A stretch of DNA of 64,000 nt from contig NZ_LR134116.1 of assembly GCF_900635455.1 (NCBI RefSeq), positions 4,650,001 through 4,714,000 of the forward strand. The letters are read 5' to 3'. The notes under the pieces are model-generated. The model saw only the letters and a program-made list of their open reading frames with translations. It was not told the DNA's origin and did not search any database. The translations under genes were made by a program, and so were the position numbers. This DNA comes from Yersinia intermedia. Lineage in GTDB: Bacteria > Pseudomonadota > Gammaproteobacteria > Enterobacterales > Enterobacteriaceae. Shown piece after piece: positions 62,280-64,000 of the stretch (its first letter is position 1; every line of letters begins with the position of its first letter).

Positions 62280-64000
62280 TTATTCAACCGTGACTGATTT
62301 TGCCAGGTTACGTGGCTGATCCACGTCGGTGCCTTTAATTAGCGCGACATGGTAAGACAGTAACTGTAGTGGCACGGTATAGAAGATAGGCGCAATAATC
62401 TCTTCTACATGTGGTAACTGAATGATTTTCATCCCTTCACTGTCAGTGAAACCGGCATCTTGATCAGCAAACACATACAGCAAACCGCCACGGGCACGCA
62501 CTTCTTCAATGTTGGATTTCAGTTTTTCCAACAATTCATTATTTGGCGCAACCACGATGACCGGCATATCGGCATCAATCAATGCCAATGGGCCGTGCTT
62601 CAACTCACCCGCAGCATAAGCTTCGGCATGAATATAAGAGATCTCTTTGAGTTTCAGCGCACCTTCCATCGCGATCGGGTATTGATCACCGCGACCAAGG
62701 AACAAGGCATTGTGTTTATCAGAGAAACCTTCAGCCAGTGCTTCAATGGTTTTATCCAGAGACAACATCTGTTCAATACGGGCAGGTAGAGCCTGCAACG
62801 CATGAACAATATTCTGCTCCAGACTGGCATCTGCGCCCTTGAGCTTGCCAATACGGCCCACCAGCATCAGTAATACCGTCAACTGAGTGGTAAAGGCTTT
62901 CGTCGATGCTACGCCAATCTCAGTACCGGCTCTGGTCATCAACGCTAAGTCTGACTCACGCACCAGCGAAGAACCAGCAACGTTACAAATGGCCAGAGAA
63001 CCCAAATACCCCAACTCTTTCGATAAACGCAGCGCAGCTAAGGTATCGGCAGTTTCACCTGATTGTGACAAGGTGATCAGCAGGCTGTTTGGGCGCACAG
63101 CGGATTTGCGGTAACGGAACTCAGACGCAATCTCTACGTCACAAGGCACACCGGCTAATGATTCAAACCAATAACGTGAAACCATGCCTGAGTTGTAAGA
63201 GGTACCACAGGCAATAATTTGAATATGTTGAACATTTGCCAATAATGTATCCGCATTCGGGCCAAGTTCAGACAAATCAATCGCACCATGATTTAAACGG
63301 CCTTCCAGCGTATTTTTAATCGCCATTGGCTGTTCATAAATCTCTTTTTGCATGTAATGACGGTATACACCTTTATCACCGGCATCGTATTGCACTTGAG
63401 ATTCAATTTCAGGGCGCTCAATAGCATTACCCTGTTTATCAAAAATTGCGATACTACGGCGGGTTACTTCAACCACATCACCTTCCTCCAGGAAGATGAA
63501 GCGGCGAGTCACAGGTAACAACGCCAGTTGGTCAGAGGCAATAAAGTTTTCACCTACACCACAACCAATCACTAATGGGCTACCAGAGCGTGCAGCCACC
63601 AAACGACTTGGGTCACGGCTATCCATGACGACAGTGCCGTAAGCGCCGCGTAATTGCGGGATAACACGCTTAACCACTTCCAGCAAAGATCCACCTTGCT
63701 GTAGTTCCCAGTGCACCAAGTGAGCAATAACTTCAGTATCTGTTTCAGAACTGAAACGGTAGCCACGACCAATTAGTAATTCACGTAAAGGTTCGTGATT
63801 CTCAATAATGCCGTTGTGTACCACAGAGATATAGTCAGAAACATGAGGGTGTGCATTGGCCTCTGATGGCTCACCATGGGTAGCCCAGCGGGTATGTGCG
63901 ATCCCGGTGCCACCATGTAAAGCCTGATTTTCGGCCGCATCTGACAGCGCCTGTACTTTACCCACCCGACGTAAACGCGTCATATTACCTTCAGCGTCAA
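62280..64000 (-). CDS. glmS: Glucosamine-6-phosphate synthase, C-terminal 573 codons
   Basis: Glutamine:fructose-6-phosphate aminotransferase, the first enzyme of the UDP-N-acetylglucosamine pathway. The gene runs off the right edge; the first 36 or so residues, with the catalytic N-terminal Cys, are outside. The glutaminase domain is seen from [20 protein letters not shown] to about residue 240, then two SIS isomerase domains with CGTSYNSG and SQSGETADT, and the C-terminal [11 protein letters not shown]. The 3' end of glmS is the TnsD recognition region used by Tn7. A methionine at 63983 is internal and not the start. Confidence 0.97.
   Translation of the reverse strand, partial: DAEGNMTRLRRVGKVQALSDAAENQALHGGTGIAHTRWATHGEPSEANAHPHVSDYISVVHNGIIENHEPLRELLIGRGYRFSSETDTEVIAHLVHWELQQGGSLLEVVKRVIPQLRGAYGTVVMDSRDPSRLVAARSGSPLVIGCGVGENFIASDQLALLPVTRRFIFLEEGDVVEVTRRSIAIFDKQGNAIERPEIESQVQYDAGDKGVYRHYMQKEIYEQPMAIKNTLEGRLNHGAIDLSELGPNADTLLANVQHIQIIACGTSYNSGMVSRYWFESLAGVPCDVEIASEFRYRKSAVRPNSLLITLSQSGETADTLAALRLSKELGYLGSLAICNVAGSSLVRESDLALMTRAGTEIGVASTKAFTTQLTVLLMLVGRIGKLKGADASLEQNIVHALQALPARIEQMLSLDKTIEALAEGFSDKHNALFLGRGDQYPIAMEGALKLKEISYIHAEAYAAGELKHGPLALIDADMPVIVVAPNNELLEKLKSNIEEVRARGGLLYVFADQDAGFTDSEGMKIIQLPHVEEIIAPIFYTVPLQLLSYHVALIKGTDVDQPRNLAKSVTVE

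Overview
The window is a chromosomal segment of an enteric bacterium, most likely a Yersinia. Its housekeeping proteins are near-identical to Escherichia coli proteins I know by heart (GyrB, DnaA, YidC, MnmE, PstA, DgoD). The order yidA-gyrB-recF-dnaN-dnaA / rpmH-rnpA-yidD-yidC-mnmE, then yieF-adeP-yieH, phoU-pstBACS and glmS follows the E. coli backbone. Several ERIC-type repeats with the ends usual in Yersinia are present, and fabV is a gene well known from Y. pestis.

Layout. 1-3.8 kb: the dgo operon for D-galactonate use (dgoR-K-A-D-T, leftward). 4.0-6.6 kb: an operon of a YheO/DauR-type regulator, a PLP-dependent dehydratase and an ornithine-cyclodeaminase-family protein. 6.7-13.9 kb: a GntR-controlled beta-glucoside/cellobiose system (6-phospho-beta-glucosidase, PTS IIB, IIC and IIA, ROK kinase, BglH-like porin). 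14-21.3 kb: yidA, gyrB, recF, dnaN, dnaA, leftward. 22-27.2 kb: rpmH, rnpA, yidD, yidC, mnmE, fabV, rightward. 27.4-29.9 kb: a MetQNI-type ABC transporter. 30-32 kb: a chemoreceptor with a flagellar sigma-28-type promoter. 32.3-35.7 kb: a frameshifted yieF/chrR, a two-component system and an exported GlcG/HbpS-like protein. 35.8-41.6 kb: adeP, yieH, a polar amino-acid ABC transporter without a local ATPase gene, and a membrane-anchored bactofilin. 41.9-46.7 kb: phoU-pstBACS with two Pho boxes and three ERIC elements inside or upstream of the operon. 62.3-64 kb: the 3' part of glmS.

The unusual part is 47.9-61.9 kb, an eight-gene rightward operon between pstS and glmS, the neighbourhood where Tn7-type elements and other islands insert. 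Six genes (49.6-58.6 kb and 60.5-61.9 kb) encode large beta-rich proteins without signal peptides; at least three of them are clearly paralogous. The first gene carries a C-terminal Hint (hedgehog/intein) autoprocessing domain. The seventh gene looks like a fusion of an ABBA-type aromatic prenyltransferase with an alpha/alpha-toroid carrying a DIDD motif, as in class II terpene cyclases. I cannot name this system from memory; it is the best candidate here for something undescribed. One hypothesis is a prenyl/terpenoid-modifying pathway that acts on a Hint-processed protein.

No tRNA, rRNA, CRISPR array, integrase, transposase or replication origin was seen. Start codons were revised where the longest reading frame used a weak TTG/GTG upstream of an ATG that matched known homologues.
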